From Phytophthora sp. 'mugwort' (taxonomy: Eukaryota; Oomycota; Peronosporomycetes; Peronosporales; Peronosporaceae), in NCBI GenBank assembly GCA_033558025.1, contig JAUCEF010000004.1:3472001-3536000 (forward strand): a stretch of DNA of 64,000 nt, read 5' to 3'. The notes under the pieces are model-generated. The model was not told where the DNA came from and searched no databases. It was given only the letters and a program-made list of their open reading frames with translations. Both the position numbers and the translations under genes were made by a program. Positions 1 through 13,140 of the stretch are shown here, piece by piece; positions within the stretch are counted from its first letter, which is position 1, and each line of letters starts with the position of its first letter.

Positions 1-1490
1 TTGTAGAAATCGGTTAAGTACGAGACCTATACAAAGGTATGCACTTCATTTTGCCGGGAAACATGAGCCGCTTTCATGTCTCTCATTAATTTTGTAGAAA
101 TCGGTTAAGTACGAAACTTATATAAATGTGAGACCTCGTCAAATGCCCGGATTCTATTCAACCTAAGTATATTTTGCGATTTGAGCACACCGTCGTAAAG
201 AAGGGCGTCTCCTCTTTCGTTTGAGGTGCCTCGCGCTCATAACATTGCATATCGGCAGTGTGGCTGGCTCCTAAAAGAATACACCCAGACTAACACCGGA
301 TCGAAAAACTCCTTTTGGGGGCAATCGAATCGTCTTGCCTAACAAATCAATAACGCCTACCCACGCGCTCTTATTCAGGCTACTTCTCTTTCTAATTTTG
401 GATGCAAGGTCCCACTTTTTGGCAGTGTTAGCAACAGTACAGCGAGAAGGATCATTTCGTTTGACCGTTGAAATTAGTATTGAGGACGCCAGAATCAAAA
501 TGTTTTAAACCGATCCGACTTGTCTACTTTGGAGCCTTGTGTGCTCGCTTCCTGGTGCGCTCTCCTTGCTTCGGTCACAACGCTACCCACCTCAGCTATG
601 AAGGACCTGGACCACTTCATCAGCCATCGTACGTCCACCTTGCTTACATGCTGATTTAGCTTGTTGCCGTGGAGTTTAAGTGAGATTCGGCCTTTACTGA
701 TCTGCTTACAATACCTGGTTACGGAAGCCGTTGTCTTGTAGCAATAATACCAGCTTCCCTGCATACGCGGCCCACTAACGGCAGATTAAAAAAAAAAGCT
801 TTTTTTTTTTCCTTTCATTCGCAGCGCACTGCCGGGTCCACCTCGCGCAGCATGGCTAATGCTGTTAACATGCTCTGCTTCTGGTCACAGTTGGTCATTT
901 GCGATACGGAGCAGATGAAGTCTCCCACCAGCTTCTCTTTTCTACGTAGGCAGGTGTCTCGAAAGGATCCGCTGCTACAAGAGACCGAATTCCTTCCTGA
1001 AGATCAGCGCCAAATGAATTGATGCTTGTGTCCTCGTCAAGCGACTCAGTATCACTAGGGACTCCCTAGGCCCCGCAAGCACTTCGGAACGGTCTCCCGA
1101 GTTACTCTCCCCGCTCCAGACACTGCCACTCTCAGATTCGCTGCCCTCCGCAGCTTCGCCGCCATCCACCACGCAGAGATTGACGCGCGCTAGCTCATCG
1201 CCCCCTTGGTTCCAGGTGAACACTTGTCTGAACCACCCCACGAGAAAAAAGGCCTCCTGAAAAACGTCTGCTAAGTTCGGTTTTTGCTCCACTCACTTTA
1301 GAGACGGACATCTCGATAACTCTAAATGGCGCGGTGGAATCATGGTGTGTGACACAGTCGCATGTATACACTTCATTTTGGCGGGAAACTAGTGGTGGTG
1401 GTGGTGTGAACGCGAGAACTGGTTGGCGGCAGCTCAACGTTGGCAAAAACACACGATTAGCTTCAGCATTGTTCATTTCCCCAAGCATGC
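1..1490. other. Intergenic or decayed repeat sequence
   Basis: I recognise no gene here. A near-identical stretch beginning TTGTAGAAATCGG occurs twice at the left edge (about 1-35 and 91-127), and a block resembling CACTTCATTTTGCCGGGAAA occurs at about 41-60 and again at about 1,369-1,388. A perfect A10-GC-T10 palindrome lies at 788-809. The region is probably old transposon flank, but no coding domain supports a family assignment. Confidence 0.4.
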
Positions 1491-1493
1491 GCA

Positions 1494-2330
1494 ATGGTTA
1501 ACATGTACACGAAGAAGAATAAGCAAACCACCATCCCTCACATTCAGACGGGTTCCTCTATTGTCGCAGTCGCCAAAGCTGCCGGTGCTTACGAGCGAAG
1601 AACCCGGGGGTGGCTGGCGTCTGCAAAGGGAATGAAAGCCTCTAACTATGAGGTCCCTGATGCCGCTGTGACTACGTCGCCACCAGGCTTCATGACATGG
1701 ATCTGTCCGAGGTATGGCTACGTTGTTTTCAAGACCGGTGCCCAGTTCCATCACTCGGCAGTTTGTGTTGATCCTAGGTAGATGCGGACCTTACTACTCG
1801 GCTAATGTGGTCGATGCTGCTGATCATATGAACATCATGCTGGTTTCCCTGTCCCCAAATTGTACCCACCTTCTGCAGCCTCTCAATGTTTAAGTGTTCG
1901 ACACGCTTAAGAGCAAGATCCACAACATGATCAGCGAGCTCGTGGATGAAGACGACAATGACTACAAAACGTCAGCAAAGACGGCGCCATCAAGGACACA
2001 AGCTTCGTGTGGAGAGATTCTAAAGTAATCTCGAGCAAGGTTTCAAGGCTTGCGGACTTTACTCGGTGTTCTCGGTGAAGATGAGCACCCGTCTGGACAC
2101 TTTCATGCGCAACAGGGCGTCGTGACACGTACAGCTAGCCACATGACTACAAACGAAAATCCGTCGACGAAGACGAGATTCTAGAGCTGTCATCACCACA
2201 GCGCAGGGCTTAGGCAGGAAACGCAACCGCATCTCTGTGGGCGGGGGCCTCATAACACTCAAAGTTCTGCAAGAAAATTAAATCGATGTTAGCAATGGCA
2301 GCCCGGATGGCGGCAAGCGCATAAAGACGA
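1494..2330 (+). mobile_element. Pogo/CENP-B-like DDE transposon remnant
   Basis: A degraded DDE_1-type (pogo/Tigger-like) transposase can be read on the plus strand across several frames. An N-terminal helix-turn-helix-like segment (SIVAVAKAAGAYERR, about 1,557-1,602) is followed by a segment reading SPNCTHLLQPLNV at about 1,851-1,890. That matches the family pattern of PPN-T-LLQPLDV-VF-LK between the second and third catalytic acids. The stretch ahead of it reads ILGRCGPYYS, where the family usually has an aspartate, so a catalytic residue seems lost. In-frame stops and frame changes show it is dead. Ends and TIRs were not found. Confidence 0.65.
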
Positions 2331-3272
2331 AGCCAACGTCATCTACTGCTCCCGATAAGAGCGAAATCAATAAATCTGCACTAGTGTAACAAGGAGTGCG
2401 ATAGTGCTAGTGATAGCTCGTAGAAGCTCAACTGAACAAGTGCATGCATTATTAAACGCAGCAGCAACGTGCGTCTCGTTGCCACGGATACAGCTATCGT
2501 CCGGATAGGCTCATCACGTCGACCTCTGTACCGCTTTTTTGGGGGCAAACTCGACCTCAAAAGCGATGTCACGTGTATCATTGACAGCGCTACCCAACCA
2601 CTCCACCTGTACACGGCTTGGACGCGAGGAAGGTAAGAGCTGCTATCCAGAACGCGTGAGCAACTGGACCCTTAAGCGTTTCGTGAACGAAACGCTGTTA
2701 GGGGGCCAAAGGTTTGGGGCTCTGCGAGAGCCAGCGCCCCGCATGACATCCTGATCATCTAAGACCGTGTATGTGCACCGAATTCTGAAAGGGCTACATT
2801 TGGAATATCAATAACCCATCTTACATGTTTCAATCGTCACGATATGCTCTATGCCAATAGGCCTACCCTTATTATTGACCGAGGCTGCTTTTAACTAGAG
2901 CATACTAAATACAAATCAAAAATCCTGCCTCCAATTGGTATGTCGACTTAGAGTGATACTTTTAGACGGAGGGTCCGAAGCACAATATCATTGGTGCAGG
3001 ACCCAGTCTAAGCTTGAGATATACCTGAAACGACGGGCTACTCAGACCTGTCATAATTGGTCTGTTTTGCTGACAACATTCTTCGGAGCGCCGTCAGCAA
3101 GTGTTGCTAACAGATTGACCCCTAATTGACCATTTCCCATACTAAGGATCCTTAGTCTCGCTCAACACGTTATCACCAAATAGAAACACGAGAACACACC
3201 AAGATTTCTCCGCGCCAGTCATTTCCCATTTCACCCCTCCCCCCAAGCCAACCGTCGTTCAGCGCTCGAAGC
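2331..3272. other. No recognisable gene
   Basis: Only short open frames occur here, none with a motif I recognise. The tail of the preceding pogo-like remnant may run some distance into this stretch. Confidence 0.4.
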
Positions 3273-4960
3273 ATGCCTCGCTACCTCCCTTGGGATAACA
3301 TCGGCATCGCGCTGCCACGCTCCGACGCCGACATTTCCCTGGAGAATTTTAAAAGCTTACAAGAACGACTTGACAGTGCTGCGTCTGTACCATAGCGACA
3401 ACCCACGCCATGCTAGCATAACTTTTAACATGCACATGTGATGCGTGCAAGACGGCTGGGTGCGGCAAAAAGTGCTCGTGGCGTGGACGTATGAGGACGT
3501 GTCAAGCGCTGAATGTGGCAAATGTGGACGAGCGCTACACTATATTACGCCAGTTCTTTCCTCGCCGAAGCTGGCGTCGGCGATGGTAAGTGGCGAGATT
3601 GGGCTGCTCAAGTCGTTCGGTCGCTGAGGATGTGTCATGGCCTCATGCGGCGCTTCAACCTGGACGAAGCAGGAGTGCCGCCATTGGCGACAATCCAAAG
3701 GTTCGTTAATTACGTGGTGGGTGCCCTTGTTGGCAGCGATCATCGCTATCCGCATCAAGATCAAAACGGAAGGCTACAGGCCATGAGAAAGAGGTCACCG
3801 TGTTTACGTTCTCGTAGCGCAAAGACTGTGATGAAAGGCCTGTCGTCGGAAACGAAACTGACCAAGATGCATTTGTGGTGGGCATGACGACGACGAAGTT
3901 GCTCCGTCACACTGGCAGAGGCCCGTCTTCTTCCGTATTGCACGTGTATGCCACGTACAAGCTCTCCAAAGAGGGTATCCAGTGGTCGTTGTTGGCGTTT
4001 TGGACAGAGCCCGGTACTTCCACCTGCTTGATGTCTTTATTGTGCCGCAAGAGACTCAAGAGCAGCAAACCGAAGTACTTTTAAGTTGGTGCCGAATGTA
4101 CCAGTAGTCATCCGGGAAACGTTTGCAAGTGCAACACGCCATGGGAGACGCTGACCTTGCGCAGTGGAATGCACTGCAATGGGGTTCGGTGGCAGCGCCA
4201 AATTTTGCTTACCTATGTGCTTTTTCTACGTAGCCAAGAATGTCTACGAAGAGACGCGGTGCCTCGATTCGCGTGTCGCCGCACTTGTGATGGGTCGCGT
4301 CAACTGGCTGCACTTAACTGAAACTGACGCTGAGTTCCGGCAGAATCTAGAGGAGGCGGAAACGGAGTAGGCAAAATGGTCGCAGTTTGTTCGGTTTGAA
4401 GCTTACTTCGAGAAGGCATGGCTCAACGAGCGGGTGTGGTGGTGGCAATGCTTCCGCACACCTGCTGGCTTCGCCATTACGAACAACCTTTGCGAGAATT
4501 TTAACGCCGCCACTAAGAGAGATGTCACGTTGCGGCGTTGACTGAAGGTTTGTGCACTGATTGATCAGTTCCTAATTTAAGGAGCGTACGCGCAAAGCCG
4601 TTCGCGACGACTACCTCGATCAAACGATCGCATTGCTCGCCGCTCGCGAACTATACGCGCGGCGGACTCCTGTACAAAAACTTACCACAGCGGCAGCATC
4701 GAGTTCCTTCTTGACCAACCCTTTGAGAGGTGTAACGGCGTGCGCGCGATGGCCCTGCCAGTGACAAGGATGTTTGGTGTACTCGACAACCGCTCGCGAG
4801 AACCCCCCCGTCACCACACAGTTCAACATTCAGATTGCGAAGATGGAGCAGTATGGGATGCAACCGGGTGGATGGGAGGTCGACGTTCAGTTCGTGCCCG
4901 TGCCGCTTCAGCAAAAAAGCACGGGCCTTGTGTCCGCCTCCTTTTAGCGCTTTTTAGTGT
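3273..4960 (+). mobile_element. Mutator-like (MULE) transposase remnant
   Basis: Plus-strand coding begins at an ATG at 3,273 (MPRYLPWDNIGIALP...) and can be followed through several frameshifts. The segment around 3,876-4,080 reads GMTTTKLLRHTGRGPSSSVL followed by HVYATYKL. This is the MULE core, where the family has H-x-D-A-T; here the aspartate reads as tyrosine. The segment FAITNNLCENFNAATKRDV near 4,470-4,530 matches the conserved C-terminal TNN-x-E-x-N block of MULE transposases. At least three frame changes and in-frame stops make it a pseudogene. I found no long TIRs. Confidence 0.72.
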
Positions 4961-5900
4961 GGCAGGCACGGTCGACGTATCCGGCCGCGAGCGTACACAA
5001 GCTGGATCACAGCCAGAGGAACTTAAATAACAACGGACCAGCTCTAGTAAATGTGTAAAATAGAATGGCATCGATTAGATTGAAGACAGAAGAGATAACA
5101 ATTAATGCTGTTCGTTGAACTTACTAAGATGCCCTCACCCGTCACCTTCATGGCGGCCTTTGTGATGGCTTGGTCTGCATGCATATAATGACCGGATATA
5201 CGATGAGCAGCTTGCGGGCACGGAGCTAAATGTTGGGGTTCTCCTTGAGCTGGTCAGCTGAGACTGCACTGGCGCCTTCAGCTCCAGCGCTGATTTGTCG
5301 CGCAGCTCGCCAAAGGCACTGTCGTCGCGCAGTTGGGGATCGTGCATCGGCTAGTTCAGCATAGATGTTGCCACCGTTTGACACTCCTTGGCGCAAATTA
5401 CTTCGACCGTCGCTAGCTCTACGTGCACAGCAGCGCCGTCGATTCCGGATCCACGGCACGGCGATATGACCATACAAATGCGCGCGTCCGCCCCTTCATG
5501 AAGTACCCCAGCTCGCCATTTAATCGCACAGTTTTGTAGAACTTGTCGCCCTTGATACCCGTTCCCTTCACGTCGATCACCCTTATGTACCATAATGTCT
5601 CTGAATTCGAGGCGATGGTCGGACTCCAGCGCGCCGGCCGTACCGGCTACCAGTATTTTCCTGAACACAGCCTAGCATGCCACCCGCCCTTTCGGGTACA
5701 TACAACGACGGTGAAAGATCCCTGACCCCAAACACGCCATGTTGACGTAGACAGGCTGAGACGGTGGTAACAAAAGCCACCTGCTTCAGTACGTTAGCTC
5801 TTATATTGCCCAATCAGATGGCTACAATATTTTTTCTGCCAGTAAAATCGCTACTTGTTTGGCGCCAAAATGAATGGACTGTGCAGCGACCTGCGCGCTT
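4961..5900. other. Unassigned sequence between transposon remnants
   Basis: A minus-strand stretch at about 5,351-5,668 (105 codons open) reads without stops but shows no domain I recognise. It could be part of a lost element. A reading in another frame (FYKTVRLNGELGYFMKG, about 5,500-5,550) looks protein-like, suggesting decayed coding sequence. No function is assigned. Confidence 0.3.
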
Positions 5901-5923
5901 CATTTTGGTTTTGAGACCGCCAT

Positions 5924-6950
5924 GGACTCAATTCCGCGTTAACAACGCTCGTACACGATCGCTCAGAAGCGTTATGCGCTGGAGCTAATCGAAACTCTCG
6001 GCGAAGCTATCGCCGGACGTCAGCTGGGGTACCCCGGTCGCATCACCGCGATTGGGTAGCCAAGAAAGCCAAGATTATGAGCTTTCGTGGCGCCCAGATC
6101 AGCAAAACACTGAAGGGGCAAGGTAAGAAAGAGGTTATCCTTTTTCACACGCGCTGCTACGATTTTTTATGAAGGATCTCCGCCGAGATGAAGAGGTTTA
6201 ATGCAATTGTTCAAGTTAATTTCATATTTTGTGCAATCTAACATTTATTTTAAGCCGCTTTGCACGCAGTACATGCTCGAATACATCAAGCTAAACTACC
6301 ACCCATGGTTGCAAGAGTACCTTGAGTAAAAAAAATTAGCATCGAGAGTGGGTATAACGCAATAATGAAATTGCTATAACGGTTTGCAAAACGGTAACAT
6401 GATTATCTCTTCACTTTATAGTTATTGATAGTTACTTTGACCTTTTTGTTTTTTTTAGTCATGATTTTCCAATGCAGACAGCTCTTGCTACGAAGAAGAG
6501 TGAGGCCGAAATGGAAGACAAGCATGTGAAATTCGCCCTAGAATTTTAGGAAAAGTACGGGATAAAAGCAAAGCACACACCGGCTGAAATTTACAACGTA
6601 GATGAAGCTGCGAATTATGACACCTCGCCAACAAGGTAAATTTGGGCAATCCGAGGGCGGAAGGGCTCGGCCAAAATCCGAAAGACAGAGAAGCACAGCG
6701 CCAGATTGACAGCGGTGCTTACGGCTCGCGCTGACGGCAAATTTTGATGCTTTTGTGCTGGTCTCATCTCAATTTTTACGAATATTCTAACTATTTGTGA
6801 TTTTTATAGGGAAAAGCTTCCTAGGCTGTTCATTGTGCGTCCTAAACCAGGGGGTAGATTCGAAGAAGAAGAGCTTAAGACATACCCCCCCAGGACATGT
6901 GTACGCCGTCCAAGAAAGCGCGGATGACCGTCATGTATGATACTTTGGGC
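5924..6950 (+). mobile_element. Pogo-like DDE transposase, N-terminal half
   Basis: Starting at the ATG at 5,922-5,924, plus-strand frames carry a helix-turn-helix region (YTIAQKRYALELIETLGEA, about 5,952-6,008). Later comes the first catalytic block YNVDEAANYDTSPTR at about 6,594-6,638, then HSARLTAVLTARADG and KLPRLFIVRPKPGG (about 6,690-6,860), and finally PGHVYAVQESADDRH near 6,890-6,935. These are the ordered N-terminal motifs of a pogo/DDE_1 transposase, where the aspartate of VDE is catalytic. AT-rich breaks at about 6,150-6,290 and 6,310-6,480 look like introns or insertions. The downstream half is missing here, and a matching C-terminal half lies inverted at 7.2-7.8 kb. Confidence 0.68.
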
Positions 6951-7224
6951 AGAAGGCCGCCGGCCGGACCCAAGGCCTCACCTGGACCCCGGACCCCGCT
7001 CTACGGCTGCCAAAGCCCCCCCCCCCTCCCACTAGCCCCGCCAACGTGCACAGCTGCCTAAAAACTTTACTGCGACGTGGAATTTCAGACAACGTCGGTG
7101 AAAGACGCCACGCGTTGAAGGGAGTTAGTATGGTAATGCCAATTGTGATTGTGAGCGTGTAGCAGACGATATAAAAGCGCACTATCGGCAAATGCAGCTA
7201 CCTGATTGGTTATAAAGTCGAATT

Positions 7225-7815
7225 CTACTGATTTAGGTTGTAATATGGCAGGCAAAAAAAAAATGCGATGAGCGAAACAGTGTCTGCGTTTGTATTGATA
7301 TTATACCTGCATCGTCGGGTATTGCGGGATGGCTTTCTCGAACGCCCCGACAACATTTCTGCTGAAATCAATCCCCAAGCAGCTATCGTTCGCTTCATCA
7401 ACGCCAAGCGCTTTGCCTTGGCCGTGTCTATGTCTTAATCGTCTTCCTTGCCCTTCTTGCTTGCCTTACTCTTTTTGGTATTCTTGTTTGTGCCGCCCTT
7501 CGCGCCCTTCCTTCCCTTTGCTTCTTCTTATCTTCCTCGTTGCCTTTCGCCACTTTGTCTATCCCCTTCTTGTTCTCCGTCTCCTTGTCCTTCCTCTTCG
7601 AAGACTGCTCAGTGAGCCAAAGGGTGCACAAAACTTTTCTTGAGCGTACCCATAATACCGACATCAAGGGGCTGACACACAGAGGTGATGTTCGCTGGGA
7701 GCGACACCACCGTGGCGCTCGTCTCTTCTACTATCACCCTCTGTCCCTCGTCAGAAACTTGGCAATCAAAATTATCTAGCAAAAGGACAGAGGGTGCGCT
7801 GCGCCAATCTCAAAT
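7225..7815 (-). mobile_element. Pogo-like DDE transposase, C-terminal half
   Basis: On the minus strand the segment LLLDNFDCQVSDEGQRV (about 7,755-7,805) carries the second catalytic aspartate. VSLPANITSVCQPLDVG (about 7,665-7,715) follows, diagnostic of pogo/Tigger-type transposases. A lysine-rich stretch and a tail resembling the C-terminus (TIAAWGLISAEML, about 7,345-7,385) complete it. It runs towards the N-terminal half at 5.9-6.95 kb, so the two halves face each other. Frame changes show it is inactive. Confidence 0.65.
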
Positions 7816-10299
7816 TTCAGGAGTTCTTATGCATATTTTACCGATACCAACGCGTGGAGAGATTCGAGATATGGGTGGGTCTACTAAGATGTAACTACAC
7901 GGTAGACATTGGGTGAGCACAACTCCACGAACGAGTGATCGGCATGGTATTCGCGGCTGTGCACAACTGGGCTGTCTCGATAAAATGAAAAAATGATTTT
8001 TTGCAGCGCTACGCTCATTTGCTACCCGCGTGTTTGACATTACCTCGTACGTGTATCGATTCCGCCGCGTGTGGTGGTCATTCAACAACACGCAGCTTAT
8101 CATGTTGGTCTCAACGAGCATCTCCAACGGTGCACTGCAAACGGAGACGGCAAAGGTTATGGCGTGGGTTGTTACCGTGGTCTTTTATTCCCACCAGCTC
8201 GTTGTAACGCCAAATGGTAAATTAAAACGGTATAATTTTGTGCCGTCCTTTCGGCAAAGAGGCCAACTTTGCGGTGCGGCCGCCAAAACGGCGCAAGACG
8301 AAGCCCTGTGATGATTGGGCACAACAACTGCGACATTGCGCGAATCTACCCCCATCGTGCCCGAGGGCCCCGTCGTACCTGAGAGTCCCTCCGTGCCAGC
8401 CGAGTCCGAGATCGCTGAGAGGCTGAGATCCCCGAGAGCCCTGTCTGACCGGAGCTTCGCTGTGCCTACCAACTTTGGCATTTCTTGAAAGAGCCATGTC
8501 GTCAACATCATCAACGTTCACGGAGTCTGAACCGCCGCGCGAATCGTGTGAACTCCTATGTTGGCGAGGTAAGGCGGTACAGTCACTAAGCAGGATGAAA
8601 GGAAACATCTTTAACGCTGAAGAAGAAGCGGTTCCCCAGTGGGCCCTCAGTAAACGCCAGAGTCGTGCATGAGTTGACCGCAGTGAGTAACAACATCTCT
8701 GCAGCTTCGTCGTCATCTCCTTCAGCGTGAGTTTCGTGAAGAGGCTTGAGAGTTCATATTCTCGTCCATTTTTGAGGGAGTAGTGGGGAAGCTGTGTTTA
8801 GGGTTTGGTGTTAGAGTGCATTATGTGAGAGCAAGTTATACTGTAACGGGAAAAATTCATTACGCGTTCGTAAATTTCACTCTAAGCGCTCATTTGGCAT
8901 TGACGTTTACAGTGCACCGTTGGAGAGGCTCTAAGTCACGTGTCGTGAGAGATTGGAGTCGGGTTTGGTTTGCAGTGCCGCTGTATTCCCTGGGAGCCGC
9001 TCACAGCACATCCGCTAGAACTTGAAGATGACGTCCGATTCTATTGTCAGATGATGTTGAGTTCTATAACTCGGGCGTCAGACATCTTGGCTTAGCCGAA
9101 AATGGCACAAACAATAAAATACTTTTCAAAATGCGCCAGATCCACACAAACATCCGCCCTGCGTCTCCAAACCAACGCCAATAGGCGCAGCTTGGAAAAA
9201 GTGAATCGGCGTTGAATCATGAGACAGAGCTATTGACCGGTCAATAGCTCCTCAGTTAATTTAGAAATTTGTATGGGATGCTAATCAGCGTTTCGGTTCG
9301 TATATTTTGTCCACCTGCCCAATGTGACTTTCTGTATGTGAGCTACCCCGCAAACTCTGAAATCCGCAGCGTTAACGCATAACAGCGGACGCCTACCATA
9401 TTTCACAAAACATATTCGAAACACACCTTTCAACTCTTACTAGAAGCCGAGATTTCAATGAAAGTACGACGGTTCATAGATTTTGGGGCGGGAGTGTAAT
9501 TGCACACCAGGCTACAAAATATTATTTAAGGTGCTGTAAGAATTATATATTCTTTCACAGAATTCGTTCTAATAAGTGTAAATCGCAATACAGGTATTGA
9601 TTCGGAGGGGCTGCTCTCAACCAGTATATCGTTAGGCAAGCGCCTTGATTTGACGGCCAGATACGACCCTGTTGAATTCAGGGTCCGGAGGGAGGAGGAC
9701 TTCCCGTCGCTGTGTAGCGTAGGAATGAATATATGAACCAGTTTCTTTTGTGGTGGTGAGACCTCGAGCAACAGTAATGCCCCGCGTAATGCTTTCTTTC
9801 CTACCCTCCTCTACCGAGGCCAAGTCGGGACTTTCCTCGTCTCATTGTGTGTACGTCGTGCTCATCGAATACGTCGAGTGTGTGGTCCCGATGGTATACG
9901 GACAGAGCTGCCGAAAATTAAATCTTGGATTAGTGCTTGTCTGTAAAGCAGGGGAATCAATAATTCAGCTAACTGAAATTAATTTTGTGCCTATTTTGTT
10001 GCTTGTCTAGTTGCCGTCAGTTTCGGGAGTGAGATGGTCACATGGCATCTCCCGTTACATGCCTCGGCTTTGCTTTTCCAGCGATGGGATTGCTGGCTTC
10101 TTTCCTTATGGGTGGCCCTCAGTTCAGTTACTATCAGCCAGTTGCATCAGTCTCTTTGCTTTATTAGCCTATCGCTTCACTTCACTTAATGGCATACAAA
10201 TTGGTAGATGTTGCCCCCCCCCCCCCCTCGAGTACCGTCTTGAACAGATTGCTCTGAGCCTAGTCACTATTTAAGGCATCGAACGCGCGCTTCCTGAAA
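7816..10299. other. No recognisable gene; one perfect palindrome
   Basis: The 8,222-8,716 interval contains a minus-strand open frame of 164 codons with low-complexity Gly/Ser/Arg-rich translation and no recognised domain. 8,720-10,299 holds only short frames. The only structured signal is a 24-base perfect palindrome at 9,227-9,250. A run of 14 or so C residues sits at about 10,213-10,227. Confidence 0.4.
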
Positions 10300-13140
10300 T
10301 GCTAGCTGGCTCGCAACATTAGTGCAATACCAGCCACCACAATATAGTCGGAGTTAACAACCTTCACTACCGTTCTGGCGCTCCAAAAGTGCCATACAGT
10401 ATTTCTTTCACAAAAAGAACAGCCTCGAGGTTCACCGGTAAAATGCTTAGCGATGATGCGAAAGAGAACAGCTCCTGAGCCAGCACAGCGACACACCCAG
10501 CTGCAAAATTCACGACATCGGCATTATCAGCGAGATTGCTGTAGACACCGGGTACTGTAGTAGTAATCGTCAAAAATGTATCGAACGTCGGAAAAATAAC
10601 GTTAGACCGTCCCCAACTTACGCTCACTTAGCAATGCCTTTACACCTCGAATTATCTCCCGGTTCACCACCTCCACAGTCCCATTCGCCTACGGGGTATA
10701 CGCGGGGGGAAAAAGATGATGGGTGCCGAGTGCGTGCTGCAAACGATCAATCACCACGTTCGTTAGTGGGCACGTTGATCTCACACCCACTGATGAACAC
10801 ACCAAATCGCATGAATCAGTCGATAAGCCCTTGGTATGTCTGGTCTGACGCAAGCCTGAGCGCACACGACGAGCTCAACGTAACCACTCATGCCGTCCTT
10901 GATCACTAGGACGTACTTCATACGGCGTCGCCTTCCAATATTCGTAGGAAGTCGAAGTAGAGAAGATCGCGGGGCTTTGCATCCCGTAGAGTCTCCCCGA
11001 CCAGACGCGGTACTTGGCCGCCTATAGTCACCATAAAGTGCAAACATTCCTGCACGAATGTTTTGACGTCGACTTCCAGCGTCGGCCACCGGAACATGCG
11101 ACTAAAGCTGCGGCGGTGGTCCTCGCACCAGGATGGCCGCTGCCTCCCGCATGGGCTACCACACACAGACGCTGCTGCAGCTCTGTCGCTTCCACTTGGA
11201 TCCACACCTGCTTATCCTTCGTGACGAAGCTGGCGGCCCTCCACCCAGGTCACGTCGATCTTGTCGACGGCTTCGGCTTCTCGCGCCTGCTGCTGCACGA
11301 CCTTGATCTCGCGGTCGGAATGCCAGACGAAATCAGGCCCCTCCAGCGGGGACACACGCTCAATCACCGCTAACCGAGCCGCCTTCGCAGCCCGACCGCT
11401 CCTCCGTAATCGTTGGGCCTGCACTCCAGGCGTTTACTTACCGGGCACATGCTCTATCACATACATGGGGGACAGCTCCCACCGTTGTAGCTTATCCGCT
11501 TGATACGTGCATCGTACTGTTTTTCGCGTACGGACACCAAATATGTAAATGCGATTACGATCCGTATACAGTCGGAAACCACCTAACCATAGAAGCAGAT
11601 ACCCATACGCGTTGTCTCTACAATAGCGAATGCTTCTATCTCGATCGTTGGCCAACGGCTAGACACACCAACGAAACGGCCGCTTAAGAATGTCAGCGGT
11701 CGGCGCTCTTGCTGGGCTGTAACTCGACTTGCCCCGGCTCCAGCCGGGTCACTACTCCTCCCCAATAATCCTTGCTTGCATCCGTGTAAAGACACACGTC
11801 CGCCATAGGGCTGAGACGCGCCGGCGGTACCATCTTCAGCAGCGCCACACGTACGCCTTCGAAGGCACGAGCATCATCGGCGTCCCATCCGATACCGTTG
11901 AAACGAACCTTGAAGAGCTTTGTATTTTTCCTTGAACCGGATGCCTTAGCAGCACGCTTCAAGACTTCGTACAAGCGCGCCGTCACCTTGGTGTACTCGG
12001 AGATGCTTTGCCGCATCCAGTTTTGACGGCACAGAAAAACTGCTGCAGCTCCCCTGTGTTGCTCGGCTCACACATCTCCACAAGACCTTGCACCCGCTCC
12101 GGGCAGTGATGCACACCAGTGCCGAGAAGACTTGCCACACCACTTCATTCTGTGCAGAAGAACTGGTATTTCTTCACGTGAAGCTTGAGACCGTACTTCC
12201 GGCCGGAACTGCTTTAAACCATTAGCCAGGATATTTAGGAGTTTATTCTCGTCCTCAGCGTAGCCCAGAAGTTCGTCTAGCCACGCGAGGACGCCGTTAC
12301 CCAGTAGCTCTCCAAATATCTCCTCGGCCACGCCATGGCAATAGGCTACCGCATCGGTAGCCCCCATCGGAACCCTTATTGGGGTGTACTTCCCGCGATG
12401 CGTGATGAAGGTGAAGAACCCTTGGCAATCTGGGTGCAGGGGCAATTGCCAATAGCCCCTGAACCAGTCGAGCACAATAACACCTTCGCACCCTCAAGCA
12501 CACCAACCACCACTTCCAGCACTGGCATCGTCCACAGCATCGGGTATGTGCGCTCGTTCGCCCCGCCCAAGTCAATAGTCATCCGAGGATCGGCTTTTGG
12601 GTCAAATGCTTATTCCTTTTCTCGAACTATTCGAGTTGGGGACGCCCAGCGACTGCCCGGATTTCGGTACACCAGCGTATCAGGACGTCGACATGTCGGT
12701 TAACAAAGTCCCGGTCACTGGGTGGTAACCGACGCGCATATTCCTTGGTTGGATAAGCATCGGGCTTTAACCTCACCAGCAAACGGTGCGACCTTGATCG
12801 GCGGGTCGTTCCCGAACTCCAGCCGAAAAATGTCAAGCCGAGAATGCAGGATCTCCTTCAGCCGGTATATACCGTCGAGGGTCAAACCGAGCTTGGGCGC
12901 GCCCTCAATCTTCTCTTCCAAGTACTCGGGGGATTCACATTTGAGGCACTGGTACTGTCCGCGAGCCTCACCAGCGGCTCTTTGTTTTTTTGCGGAGTTG
13001 GATGGCCACCGGCTTCTTCAGCTCCACGAGCAAAACTTTAGCTACCGGCTCTCCCCCCGTCATCTTGACCCGCGCCGCGACCCTGGTTACCGCCACGAGG
13101 GCCTGGACGGCCGTTTTTTGGTTTCCAGTCTTCCATTTGA
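10300..13140 (-). mobile_element. Ty3/gypsy-like retrotransposon, decayed
   Basis: Minus-strand frames read in the order expected of a gypsy polyprotein. A linker region (12,715-12,921) and pre-RT segment precede reverse transcriptase with FRGYWQLPLH (about 12,440-12,470) and WLDELLGYA near 12,260-12,285, where the catalytic Y-x-DD box is degenerate. RNase H follows with YTDASKDYWGG (about 11,735-11,770). Next is an integrase zinc-binding/core region (11,200-10,900), then YVLVIKDGMSGYVELV (10,870-10,920) and ANGTVEVVNREI (about 10,650-10,690), which carries the expected glutamate. RT-RNaseH-INT order defines Ty3/gypsy. Many frameshifts and stops make it non-functional. Flanking LTRs were not identified. 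Confidence 0.85.

Noticed and set aside
8222..8716. 164-codon minus-strand frame
   Set aside because: Low-complexity Gly/Arg/Ser translation without motif or codon pattern of a gene.
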